Positions 1 through 7,218 are shown, counted from the first letter of the stretch. The stretch is 9,911 nucleotides of DNA from Methylophaga sp. (GCA_002733335.1 NVVK01000006.1:45136-55046), one strand, 5' to 3'. The notes: generated from the letters alone by a model not told the origin. Numbers and translations are program-made.

Positions 1-594
1 ATTGCAAAAAGAGACAGTGACACAGGTACACATAACTACCGTGTAACTTGGGTATCAGCTCGACTAGGAGAAGAAGTTGGCTTAAAAAAAGAAGAAATGA
101 CTAGCTTAATTACAGGAGCGTTTCTACACGACATCGGTAAAATTGGAATTCCAGATGAGATACTGCTAAAACCAGGAAAGCTTGATGAAAATGAGTTTTC
201 AATAATGAAGCGACATGTAGATTTTGGCGTTGAAATTGCTGGAGACACTGGATTCCTATCTAAAGCAAAAGATGTTATCGAATATCACCATGAAAAATGG
301 GATGGGACAGGCTATCCTCACAATATTTCTGGAAAACAAATACCGCTAAGTGCAAGAATATTTTCCATTGCCGATGTTTTTGATGCGCTCCGTTCAAAAA
401 GGCCCTATAAAGAGCCTTTTTCTTTTGAAAAATCTATGGATATAATAATTAACAGCTCAGGAAAACATTTCGACCCAGAGCTGGTAAATAAATTTACAAG
501 CATCGTTAATGAATTAGAAGATAAAATTATCGGGACTACCGAAAAAGAAGCCAGCGATTTAGTATACAAAATGGCTGAAAAGTATTTCTTTTAA
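1..594 (+). CDS. HD-GYP domain cyclic-di-GMP phosphodiesterase, C-terminal part (5' end outside window)
   Basis: The frame is open from base 1 to a TAA at 592-594, so this is the 3' part of a longer gene; the ATG at 97 is internal and would cut into the domain. Numbering from base 1, residues 4-15 hold the start of the HD-GYP core with its first metal-ligand His (H11, in T-H-N-Y-R-V). Residues 43-52 read HDIGKIGIPD, the HD pair plus following signature, and residues 96-106 read HHEKWDGTGYP, containing the GYP motif. A further conserved block, IADVFDAL, lies near residue 123. Family members hydrolyse cyclic-di-GMP to pGpG or GMP in the cytoplasm and use a bi- or trinuclear metal centre. All visible key residues are intact, so an active enzyme is likely. 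The missing N-terminus usually carries a sensor or receiver domain, which cannot be identified here. It converges on the minus-strand cluster. Confidence 0.93.
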   Translation: MAKRDSDTGTHNYRVTWVSARLGEEVGLKKEEMTSLITGAFLHDIGKIGIPDEILLKPGKLDENEFSIMKRHVDFGVEIAGDTGFLSKAKDVIEYHHEKWDGTGYPHNISGKQIPLSARIFSIADVFDALRSKRPYKEPFSFEKSMDIIINSSGKHFDPELVNKFTSIVNELEDKIIGTTEKEASDLVYKMAEKYFF

Positions 595-688
595 TGCCAC
601 AACCTAGGCTCAACGCCTCATAGGCCCAAATCTTAAACAAGCTGAAGCTTACTCGATCACATACTTTGATTTGACACTAGCATCAACT

Positions 689-2263
689 TTAAAGCACACA
701 TTTTTCTAATATGACACCTTTCTCTTCCAATACTTTAATTACCTTATTTGAAGGCTTTAACTCTTCCAAGCCAATTATTTTTTTAAGATTTGGTAACAAT
801 GCTAAATCACTTATCATTTTATTTGATACCGATAACAATTCGTCTCCACAACCAGCATCGCAAAAAGGCCATAAATGATTATATATTTCTGATGTATATG
901 AAATTTCAATGCTCTCAACCTTCAATAACAATTCTTCAGAAATACCTACGTTTTTAAAATATTTTTTAACTTCTGGGATTACGCTGTAACCATCATCTTC
1001 TCTGCTAATTTCTCTTGTAGTGTGTTCTTCGGCTAATTTTTCAAGATCAAACCTAGGTGTAAGAAGTTTTTTCTTATACATAAGTTCATTTATCACCCAA
1101 AGTTTAAAATGCAAATCGCTAAAAACCACTGATGGTTTTTGATTAAGACTATACAATTTTGGTGCATTTTTAAAATTTTTGGCATCTTGTAATAATTGCT
1201 GAATATGTACTGTATTTGCCAAGCTTCCATTTTGTTTTGCTAATAATTCTAGCGTTTTTCTAATTTGTGGATTTACTGCAATTTTTTTATAAGCTCTCTT
1301 CCAATTATTTTTTTGAATGGTTTCAAAATTATCTTCTAGTTCCTGCAAGTTTTCTTGCCTATTCTTAATTCCTGTTTTATATTTTTCAGGGTCATACATT
1401 AATAGGGCTAACCCTTTTTTCACCATAACTACTTGATCATGTTGAGATTTCAAATTAATACCGAACCCTTCTTTTAAAAAAAGCTCTAAAAACCAATTTT
1501 TTTTCGTTTCAGGAAGGCCTTTCCATTGCAGCAATAATTGCGTAGTAATTTCAACCGAATGTTTATGGTAATAATCATCACGACTAAAAGGGGAAATCAT
1601 TTCACGCACAATGGTTGGCATTAATCCTTTTTCGGCTTTTTTATCAATTAAAAGTGTTAATATTTCGGCTGTCGTTTCTATCGCATTTGGGTGATGCTCC
1701 AAAGCATCAGGAATACAGTAATCTTCATTATTAGGAAATTTTTGGGCAAAAGGTTTTACGCATTTACTTAACTTAGTCATTAATTCTGGTTCTAATTGAT
1801 AATTAGCAATACAACCTTTATAAATATTAAAAATAGTTGCTGCAATATCTCCGACATTACCTTGGCTTATAAAGCTTGGTTTTTCAATAATCGTGAAATC
1901 TTTGACTTCCAAAGTGGTTTGCAATAAGTCGCAAAACTCACTGGTATATTTCTCAGGAATGTGACTTATTGCTTGAAAATTTGTTTGGTTTTTATGATAG
2001 CGAGGAATGTACTTTCGGGAGCTAATAAAACTGGTGAGCTTATATAATAACAAACCATTTTTCTGCGGATTGCCTTTAAATAATGTACCTAATGCAAACC
2101 ATTTTTCAAAAATTAAATCAATACTGTCTTTATTTTTTTCTATTTCTTCTCGGCAAAGCACATAGAGCTTTTCCTTTGCTTGTTCATCATTAAATGCAAC
2201 GTGATCCAGTCGCATTATTATCGTATCAACTGCTCCTATTTTTTGTTTTTTAAGCCCGCTCAC
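689..2263 (-). CDS. DUF6892 domain-containing protein, 524 aa
   Basis: The C-terminal part, residues about 378-500, matches what I recall of DUF6892: an F-x-D-L-x-F-K-L-x-V-I-x-x-L-M block at 381-395, then x-PRFDLEKL, an IPEVKKYF block at 429-436, IYNHLWPF at 460-467, and LLPNLKKI near 489-496. The acidic W-D-G-E-D-D stretch I expect after the WPF block is replaced here by CDAGCGDE, so this copy is divergent. Residues 1-370 are mainly alpha-helical with no domain I recognise. The biochemical role of DUF6892 is unknown to me. The start is a GTG at 2261-2263, chosen because it lies five bases after a GGAGGAG Shine-Dalgarno and directly abuts the TAA of the upstream membrane gene. There is no signal peptide, so it is probably cytoplasmic. 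It is the last gene of the minus-strand series and faces the HD-GYP gene across 94 bases. Confidence 0.85.
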   Translation of the reverse strand: MSGLKKQKIGAVDTIIMRLDHVAFNDEQAKEKLYVLCREEIEKNKDSIDLIFEKWFALGTLFKGNPQKNGLLLYKLTSFISSRKYIPRYHKNQTNFQAISHIPEKYTSEFCDLLQTTLEVKDFTIIEKPSFISQGNVGDIAATIFNIYKGCIANYQLEPELMTKLSKCVKPFAQKFPNNEDYCIPDALEHHPNAIETTAEILTLLIDKKAEKGLMPTIVREMISPFSRDDYYHKHSVEITTQLLLQWKGLPETKKNWFLELFLKEGFGINLKSQHDQVVMVKKGLALLMYDPEKYKTGIKNRQENLQELEDNFETIQKNNWKRAYKKIAVNPQIRKTLELLAKQNGSLANTVHIQQLLQDAKNFKNAPKLYSLNQKPSVVFSDLHFKLWVINELMYKKKLLTPRFDLEKLAEEHTTREISREDDGYSVIPEVKKYFKNVGISEELLLKVESIEISYTSEIYNHLWPFCDAGCGDELLSVSNKMISDLALLPNLKKIIGLEELKPSNKVIKVLEEKGVILEKCVL

Positions 2264-2683
2264 TTATTCTCCTCCAATCCATTTTGCTTTAATTCCTTTT
2301 TTGTTAAAGTTATGCTGTAGATATAATGTAAGTAATAAACCAGTGATGATTGCAAAGAGTTCAGCAACAATCCAAGGGCTTAATTTGAAATATTTAACGA
2401 GGTAAATAATGCTAGGATAATTTGTAATAGTAACTATGAAGGTTCCAATTAAAAAAGAAATCCAAGTTGCTTGTATTTTGTAACTTGGAGCAACAAAATA
2501 ACTTGAAAGAACCCAAACAAAAGCAATGCTTCCTCCTCCTATAGCAAACAAAAAATATAGTTGGGTCGGTGTGGGAATGCCCATTGAAAATCGAGCAACT
2601 TGCATTAATAAAAACATACAAATGAAAGATGTTAATAATGTTATAGGGACAATCAAAATCCACCGTAAAAGTTGCTTATTCAT
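2264..2683 (-). CDS. Small four-span inner-membrane protein, unrecognised
   Basis: I do not recognise a family. The 139-residue product has four hydrophobic stretches compatible with membrane helices, at roughly residues 6-30, 41-64, 70-97 and 102-123, ending in a basic tail (H-N-F-N-K-K-G-I-K-A-K). No catalytic motif is visible. I place the start at the ATG at 2681-2683; a TTG directly before it would add one residue. There is no clear Shine-Dalgarno before either. Instead the ATG shares its A with the TGA of a 25-codon small ORF (TGATG), which suggests translational coupling. The stop abuts the GTG of the DUF6892 gene, so the two are almost certainly co-transcribed. A membrane partner for one of the neighbouring soluble proteins is possible but not shown. 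Confidence 0.75.
   Translation of the reverse strand: MNKQLLRWILIVPITLLTSFICMFLLMQVARFSMGIPTPTQLYFLFAIGGGSIAFVWVLSSYFVAPSYKIQATWISFLIGTFIVTITNYPSIIYLVKYFKLSPWIVAELFAIITGLLLTLYLQHNFNKKGIKAKWIGGE
2269..2275 (-). promoter_or_regulatory. Strong Shine-Dalgarno (GGAGGAG) for the DUF6892 gene
   Basis: Read on the minus strand this is GGAGGAG followed by AATAA and then the GTG start. It lies inside the last codons of the upstream membrane gene, whose TAA immediately precedes the GTG. It decides the GTG start and is the best ribosome-binding site in the window. Confidence 0.75.
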
Positions 2684-2760
2684 CAATAGGGCGTTTTTAA
2701 TTCATATGTAGTAACTCTGTTCATATTTTTGATATCCATCAAATTATTAGTTTTAGGCAT
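2683..2760 (-). CDS. Candidate 25-aa small ORF, or readthrough tail of the upstream gene
   Basis: On the minus strand an ATG at 2758-2760 opens 25 codons (starting M-P-K-T-N-N-L-M and ending L-K-T-P-Y) that stop at a TGA sharing one base with the ATG of the membrane gene (TGATG). A weak GGTGA lies about eight bases upstream of the ATG. The stretch is also in the same frame as the preceding 157-aa ORF, separated from that gene's TGA by only two codons. It could be a coupling leader peptide, the remnant of a longer C-terminus of the upstream protein, or chance. There is no homology evidence. Confidence 0.3.
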   Translation of the reverse strand: MPKTNNLMDIKNMNRVTTYELKTPY

Positions 2761-2766
2761 ATACAA

Positions 2767-3240
2767 TCACCAAAGTGGTGGAGTTTTATGTTTCAATAAA
2801 ACTCTTTTTCCTTTTCCTGCCCATTTTTCTATACGGTTTTTGCATTTATTTATGAAGTGTTCGGGGTCTTGTTGGTAAAACTCTTCAATTTTTGGAGCTA
2901 AGTTATCAATGTGGCTTATACATTTATTAAAATGCAATTTTTCTAAACTATTGTCTTTTACAGATTCAAATTTCATCCACTTTCGTTCTTGTTCTTCATA
3001 TTGAGAGTCCCAAGCATTAAAAATCAAATTGTATTGATGGTTTTCATAGTCCTCATAATCAACTTGAAACTCTAAATCGGCTTGTAGTGGCACTCTACCT
3101 CCAAAACTAGGGCGAGGATCTCGCATTGAAACTGCTTGTAAGACACCATTTTGTTGAATTTCTAATACAATTAAACTAGGATCCCATTCAATACACCAAT
3201 AGATTTTTTCTTTATATAAAATATAGCTCCACCTTGCCAA
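2767..3240 (-). CDS. Hypothetical W/Y-rich protein with unresolved N-terminus
   Basis: I do not recognise this protein. From a TTG at 3238-3240 it gives 157 residues. The first half is rich in Trp, Tyr and beta-type patterns (ARWSYIL, IYWCIEWD, VDYEDYENHQ). The second half is charged and probably helical, ending in a Lys/Arg-rich tail. There is no signal peptide or membrane helix, so it is likely cytoplasmic. The start is doubtful: no Shine-Dalgarno precedes the TTG, and the frame stays open a further 34 codons to a TAA at 3343-3345, with protein-like composition. That extension contains no ATG, GTG or TTG, so the true start is a rare codon or the 5' end has suffered a frameshift. The gene follows the LRR-YwqG gene closely. 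A 25-codon open stretch continues in frame shortly after its TGA. Confidence 0.6.
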   Translation of the reverse strand: MARWSYILYKEKIYWCIEWDPSLIVLEIQQNGVLQAVSMRDPRPSFGGRVPLQADLEFQVDYEDYENHQYNLIFNAWDSQYEEQERKWMKFESVKDNSLEKLHFNKCISHIDNLAPKIEEFYQQDPEHFINKCKNRIEKWAGKGKRVLLKHKTPPLW

Positions 3241-3367
3241 CGTTTGTAGTATTACACAAAAACTTTCAGTATAAAATTCTTGGCTAATAGGTTTTAACGA
3301 AGGGATAATTTCTTCTATAAAATACTCTTGCCACTTTATATTTTACTCAACTATTAATAGTTTCTAT

Positions 3368-6004
3368 TTAACTGCTTTCTATTGTGCAAAACACGTTACT
3401 AAAATCTTTTTTGGCTAAATCACTTTTATGGATAACAAAAAAAAGCTCGCCTGCATCCCAAAAACAGAAGCCACAATCATGTTTGTTGTCAGAGTTTACT
3501 TTAAGTAATACTACAAAACCCTCTGGATTCCCTTTAAAATTTAATGCTGCTTGTTCTTGAGGCGACTCGTTTTGTGTAAACACATAATCGTTAATGCTGT
3601 GCTGCCAATCTGGATGAAAGGTATTAGTCCATTCTATGGTTTTTCCTTTTTTCCCTAATTGTTTACGGAAGTCATCATTTACTTGGTTAAAAGCTTCGTT
3701 GTCTTCGCTATCGCATTCTTCCAATTGTTCTAATTCTGGCAAATCATAGACTTTTTGCCAAAGCTCATCGCTATAAAAATGTGGTATACCCACAAAGTTG
3801 GAAATTTCAACTTTAAATGGCTTAAAAATACCTGCATCATCAAAAATATTAAGAGAGGCTTTATCAATTTCTTTTGCCGATATTAAACTAGTGTTTTCTG
3901 ATGTGTATATTATTTTAGCTTTAAAACCCTCTTGATCGGTAATAAAAAAATACAAGATACCTGTTCGTGGTAAATAATCTTGAACAGAAGCTAACTCGGC
4001 ACAATTAAGTTGCGCAATAAATTGATAATGGCAGTACTCTTTTTCTTCGTCATATTCATAATTCCATCCCGGATAATCGATGCCTTTGGGTAAATCTGGC
4101 AAACCACCAAAACGCGTATTTCCTATGGTTGAATAATCATCGCTTTCCGAAATGCTCATTCCAACAGATTTTAATCCAATTTTTTGAAAGGCATTTCTAT
4201 ACTTGTTTAAAACACCTTCTTTTGTAGCGTCTAATAATCGCTGATTGAGTTCTGTATCGTGTTTTGCAAAATACATTGCATCATTCCATTCTATTACGCC
4301 TTTTTCGTCTGCGCCTTTATAATCAAAATCTAACAGGCGTCTTTTATCTTCTATTTTTAACTCAATTACCTTAACCTGATTATATTCATCTGGGAGGTTT
4401 TCTAATGGATTTTCATCTAAATGAATACTATCTAAAGCTACCTGTAATGCAAGGCTTTTAGGTAGTGTTTTTAACTTATTTGACGATAAGTCGATACTTC
4501 GTAATTTGGGCACATTAATATCTGACTCTATTTCTTTTATATTATTTCCAGAAACCCAACACAATTCTAAATTGGGCAATTTAAGTAGATTTTTGGGTAA
4601 TTTTTCTAATTTATTACCGCTTAAATTTAAATGCTCTAATTTGGTAAGCTTGCCGATGCTTTCAGGAAAAGAGGTGATGTTTGTGTTTTGTATATATAGA
4701 CCTTTTAATTTATTTAAATCACCTATTTCTTCGGGTATTTCAGTTATTAAAAGGTGTTTTTCTTCATTATTAAATGGATGGATTTCTGAAAAACTTAAAT
4801 GAATTAGGTTTTTAAATGTGAGAATTTCTTTTGGGAATACCGTTATCTCATTCTTTTTTACATATAAATGTTGCACAATTTTGGGATCTACCTGCAAAGC
4901 TTCTGCAAACGCAAAATTATAATATTGCCAGTTAATTTTTTCAGGATTAAATTTCTTATATATTTTGACTGGGAAAACTGGTTTTTCGCTATAAGGTGGT
5001 TTTAAAAATCCATTATAGGCAACCCAACCCTGTTGAATAGTTACGATCCCAAAAAAATCTAAACTGTACTCAAAACCATCCGTTGTAAGGTTTATATAGG
5101 GTGTTTTACATTTATCTTCTTCAAATTTCAGTGCGGCTGTTGGAGCGCCATTTTGGTAAACATTTTTTACACCAAATGATAGTTTTATTTCGCCTTCGCC
5201 TGGGTATTCACTTAATAGATTGGCTTTTTCTGCCACGTTGTATTCATCGGTTCTAGCAACAAGATTTACTACAAACTCTTTTGAAAACTCGGTGACATTA
5301 ATATAGCTTTCTTTTTCGTCAAACTGAAATTTCCAATTTCCAATTTCGCATATATTTTGATTGCCTTTAGGAATGTTAAATGGTTCAACGTTGGCCAAAA
5401 ATTCTTTTAATCCCTCGTCATCATTTTCGATATTCATATCTTTCCCTGAGCTAAGTACCTCTGTTTTAGCGAGTAACGCATCTAAACGTTCGTATTTTTC
5501 TTTATAGGCTTTTTCTTGAATGTTAATTTGTTTTTTAATATCACCAAACCATTCGATACTTTCTATTGCTTCTAAAAAAAGGGGTTCGTATGTTTCTTTA
5601 ACTAACATTTCGCAATCGCTTGAAAACTCTTGCATATAAACATCGTCAATGGGGATGTTAACGAATATGTTAAATACGTCAACTGTTTTATTACTTCGTG
5701 TTAATGTTGATTTTGCACTTAAAAAGTATGCGGTTTTTCCATTAATTATTATGGTCTTTTTTTCTATAACCTCAACATCCAGTCGTTTGGTATTAAAATA
5801 GTTATATACTTTTTCAGGGTAGCTTTCTCCTTCAAACTCATCGTTTAAGTCTGTGATTAGACTAATTGCCATATTGATAATGGGAAACTGAAGCCTGTAG
5901 GTTTCGTTTATATTCCAAATGCTAAAGGTTTCGTATTGTTTCTGCTCGCTAGAAAAATCATCAAAAACCTGAATTTTGAAGGTGTTAGTGCTTACTGTTT
6001 TCAT
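3368..6004 (-). CDS. Leucine-rich-repeat plus YwqG (DUF1963) multidomain protein, 878 aa
   Basis: The open frame reaches a GTG at 6050-6052, but I choose the ATG at 6002-6004 because AAAGGA lies seven bases upstream, whereas the GTG has an AAAAAAGG run with no spacer. Numbering from the GTG, the layout is: an alpha/beta domain at about 17-170 (possibly DcrB/DUF1795-like, unsure); a charged helical linker at 171-225; a beta-rich domain at about 235-370; leucine-rich repeats at about 390-560 with bacterial-type units such as LEHLNLSGNKLEKLPKNL and RSIDLSSNKLKTLP; and a C-terminal YwqG/DUF1963 domain at about 615-890. The YwqG marks are RFGGLPDLPKG, FIAQLNCAELA, GILYFFI and the terminal CGFCFWDAGELFFVI. 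YwqG's molecular function is unknown to me; LRRs usually bind proteins. It has no signal peptide. The ankyrin gene ends 79 bases upstream. Confidence 0.92.
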   Translation of the reverse strand: MKTVSTNTFKIQVFDDFSSEQKQYETFSIWNINETYRLQFPIINMAISLITDLNDEFEGESYPEKVYNYFNTKRLDVEVIEKKTIIINGKTAYFLSAKSTLTRSNKTVDVFNIFVNIPIDDVYMQEFSSDCEMLVKETYEPLFLEAIESIEWFGDIKKQINIQEKAYKEKYERLDALLAKTEVLSSGKDMNIENDDEGLKEFLANVEPFNIPKGNQNICEIGNWKFQFDEKESYINVTEFSKEFVVNLVARTDEYNVAEKANLLSEYPGEGEIKLSFGVKNVYQNGAPTAALKFEEDKCKTPYINLTTDGFEYSLDFFGIVTIQQGWVAYNGFLKPPYSEKPVFPVKIYKKFNPEKINWQYYNFAFAEALQVDPKIVQHLYVKKNEITVFPKEILTFKNLIHLSFSEIHPFNNEEKHLLITEIPEEIGDLNKLKGLYIQNTNITSFPESIGKLTKLEHLNLSGNKLEKLPKNLLKLPNLELCWVSGNNIKEIESDINVPKLRSIDLSSNKLKTLPKSLALQVALDSIHLDENPLENLPDEYNQVKVIELKIEDKRRLLDFDYKGADEKGVIEWNDAMYFAKHDTELNQRLLDATKEGVLNKYRNAFQKIGLKSVGMSISESDDYSTIGNTRFGGLPDLPKGIDYPGWNYEYDEEKEYCHYQFIAQLNCAELASVQDYLPRTGILYFFITDQEGFKAKIIYTSENTSLISAKEIDKASLNIFDDAGIFKPFKVEISNFVGIPHFYSDELWQKVYDLPELEQLEECDSEDNEAFNQVNDDFRKQLGKKGKTIEWTNTFHPDWQHSINDYVFTQNESPQEQAALNFKGNPEGFVVLLKVNSDNKHDCGFCFWDAGELFFVIHKSDLAKKDFSNVFCTIESS

Positions 6005-6011
6005 TTTTAAG

Positions 6012-6017
6012 TCCTTT
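6012..6017 (-). promoter_or_regulatory. Shine-Dalgarno (AAAGGA) selecting the ATG start at 6004
   Basis: On the minus strand AAAGGA sits seven bases before the ATG at 6002-6004. It supports this start over the GTG 48 bases upstream and removes 16 residues from the longest possible product. Confidence 0.6.
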
Positions 6018-6083
6018 AATTTCCTAATTATATGCCTTTGAAATTTCTCCACCTTTTTTCTAACATAGATAAAAATAATATTT

Positions 6084-6731
6084 TCATTTTCTAGCGGGTT
6101 TAAGATTGTTTAAATAATCTATTATCTCTTCATTTCCTGCCTCAATGGCAATATTTAAAGGCGTTTTCCCCGCATTGTTTTTTAAATCTTTGTTGGCATT
6201 TTTAGAAATTAAATATTCAATAACAAGAACGCCCAGCTCTTCATCTACTTCCTCTGCAATAATATGCAAAGGCGTATTGCCTTGGTGGTCGATGATGTCG
6301 ACTTCTGCTCCTGCGTTGAGTAGTAATTCTGCATTTTCTGGCCACCCTGCTAAGTGCAAAGGACTAATGCCTTCGCTATTTTGAATATTCACATTAGCAC
6401 CATTTTTAATTAGATATTCTACGATTTTAAATTGCTCTTCGCTCATTACGTTATGTAGTGCTGAAAATCCATATTTATCTTGAGAATTAATAATTTCGAA
6501 GTTGTCTTTAACCATTTTTTTTACTTTTTCAAAATCGCCAAAAACCACAGCATCTGAAAATTCTCTAATGTTTTCTTGAGTTATTTCATTATTTTTTTCT
6601 TTTAAATAATTTGCATTATAAAAATCATCTTGCTCTTCTTGAGCTGTTTTTTTCATATCAATTGCATACCAAATAGCACCCACAATAAATATAACCGCTG
6701 CAATTATTAATAATATCCATTTTATAGTCAT
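6084..6731 (-). CDS. Membrane-anchored ankyrin-repeat protein, 215 aa
   Basis: Residues 4-23 form one hydrophobic helix (W-I-L-L-I-I-A-A-V-I-F-I-V-G-A-I-W) followed by a Lys-rich stretch, so the protein is probably an N-terminal membrane anchor with the repeats in the cytoplasm by the positive-inside rule. About five ankyrin repeats follow, at roughly 56-86, 87-118, 119-149, 150-186 and 187-213. Typical marks are YGFSALHNVM, EGISPLHLAG, GNTPLHIIAE and GKTPLNIAIEAG, with NGANVNIQN and NAGAEVDIID in the beta-turn positions. Ankyrin repeats bind other proteins and no enzyme domain is attached. The ATG at 6729-6731 overlaps the TGA (6728-6730) of the frameshifted membrane gene upstream, implying translational coupling, and no good Shine-Dalgarno is visible. 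Small ankyrin proteins often act as immunity or inhibitor proteins beside secreted effectors, but no effector is present here. Confidence 0.88.
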   Translation of the reverse strand: MTIKWILLIIAAVIFIVGAIWYAIDMKKTAQEEQDDFYNANYLKEKNNEITQENIREFSDAVVFGDFEKVKKMVKDNFEIINSQDKYGFSALHNVMSEEQFKIVEYLIKNGANVNIQNSEGISPLHLAGWPENAELLLNAGAEVDIIDHQGNTPLHIIAEEVDEELGVLVIEYLISKNANKDLKNNAGKTPLNIAIEAGNEEIIDYLNNLKPARK

Positions 6732-7083
6732 AACTTATTTCTTGTTTTTATAATGAAAAAAGAGGCTGTTAACACCCCAATAAAATAACTAACGGCCCAA
6801 ATAGTTAAAGTGATGATACAGAAAAATAAGACAACAAACGGTGTGATATTTCCAGCAGTACCATCTAATGCAACAGGATAAATAATAAAAAAACCTAGTT
6901 CAGAAATACAGAAAAAAATAGAAGATAGATCGCATGTAATAATCGCTTATGCTTGCCTAATTTATAATTAAAAAATATAGCTGCTATTATTGCAAGTGTT
7001 AGAATTGAGGCAAAAAAGAACTCAATAAATTCTTTAAAATCCATCGTCAAAAAATAATTGGTGTACTCACTAAGTTCAAACAT
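6728..7083 (-). pseudogene. Small multi-span membrane protein gene split by a +1-restorable frameshift
   Basis: The first frame starts at the ATG 7081-7083, five bases after an AAAGGG Shine-Dalgarno, and stops at a TAG (6895-6897) after 62 residues. Its sequence includes a hydrophobic helix near residues 20-42 and starts a second one. A different frame then carries on with equally hydrophobic, protein-like sequence: S-E-L-G-F-F-I-I-Y-P-V-A-L, a short loop, and V-V-L-F-F-C-I-I-T-L-T-I-W. It ends at a TGA (6728-6730) that overlaps the ankyrin start as ATGA. One extra T in the 7-T run of the coding strand (A7 at 6912-6918) would join both frames into one protein of about 118 residues with three or four membrane helices. 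This may be a real mutation, a sequencing error, or slippage-dependent expression. I do not recognise the family. Confidence 0.7.
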
Positions 7084-7088
7084 ATTTG

Positions 7089-7094
7089 CCCTTT
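7089..7094 (-). promoter_or_regulatory. Shine-Dalgarno (AAAGGG) for the split membrane gene
   Basis: On the minus strand AAAGGG stands five bases before the ATG at 7081-7083. It fixes the start of the frameshifted gene and shows that the 5' part was built to be translated. Confidence 0.55.
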
Positions 7095-7140
7095 ATTTTT
7101 TCTTACTCAAAAGCTTCCAAAATTTATTTTTAACAGCATT

Positions 7141-7191
7141 ATCTCTACTTAAGATCTTCTAATACTTCTTTGGCATTTTTATAGTAGAGAT
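7141..7191. repeat. 9-bp inverted repeat with 33-base loop
   Basis: ATCTCTACT at 7141-7149 is the exact reverse complement of AGTAGAGAT at 7183-7191. It lies in the gap between the LRR-like gene and the split membrane gene, next to a second, tighter hairpin. It could be an RNA structure or a protein-binding site; there is no further evidence for either. Confidence 0.4.
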
Positions 7192-7207
7192 CAATTTCAA
7201 GCACCTT
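7145..7207 (-). pseudogene. Possible C-terminal remnant of a lost gene
   Basis: In this otherwise non-coding gap one minus-strand frame reads K-V-L-E-I-D-L-Y-Y-K-N-A-K-E-V-L-E-D-L-K before a TAG at 7145-7147. This amphipathic, charged pattern looks like the end of a helical protein. A TAA at 7208-7210 closes the frame upstream, so if it is real it is a relic. It is too short to be certain and may be chance. A second frame, directly after the stop of the LRR-like gene, is also open for about 26 codons. Confidence 0.2.
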
Positions 7208-7218
7208 TTAAAGGTGCT
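7200..7218 (-). terminator. Hairpin downstream of the LRR-like gene, possible weak terminator or attenuator
   Basis: AGCACCTT and AAGGTGCT form a perfect 8-bp stem with a 3-base loop, 20 bases after the stop of the 7239-8312 gene. On the minus strand the following bases start TTGAAATTG, with no proper U tract, so intrinsic termination would be weak at best. It may instead process or stabilise the mRNA between two halves of the cluster. Confidence 0.35.

Noticed and set aside
36..248. Minus-strand 70-codon open frame opposite the HD-GYP gene
   Set aside because: It lies wholly inside a gene with intact HD-GYP motifs and has Ser/Pro-rich, shadow-like composition.
595..688. Possible bidirectional terminator between convergent genes (GCCTCATAGGC and AAGCTGAAGCTT palindromes)
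   Set aside because: Stems are only 4-5 bp and no T tract follows on either strand.
2412..2711. Open frames on both strands overlapping the four-span membrane gene
   Set aside because: The membrane frame has coherent hydrophobic helices and tight junctions with its neighbours; the others have neither.
3350..3360. CTATTAATAG palindrome as an operator
   Set aside because: A 10-base AT-rich palindrome is expected by chance at this base composition and no promoter elements are aligned with it.
4506..4802. Plus-strand 98-codon open frame inside the LRR-YwqG gene
   Set aside because: It is the antisense of the LRR region; repeat composition keeps the frame open and there is no ribosome site.
6005..6052. 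GTG at 6050-6052 as the start of the LRR-YwqG gene
   Set aside because: The purine run before it has no spacer, while the ATG at 6004 has a properly spaced AAAGGA.
6145..6384. Plus-strand 79-codon open frame inside the ankyrin gene
   Set aside because: Antisense shadow of the ankyrin repeats.
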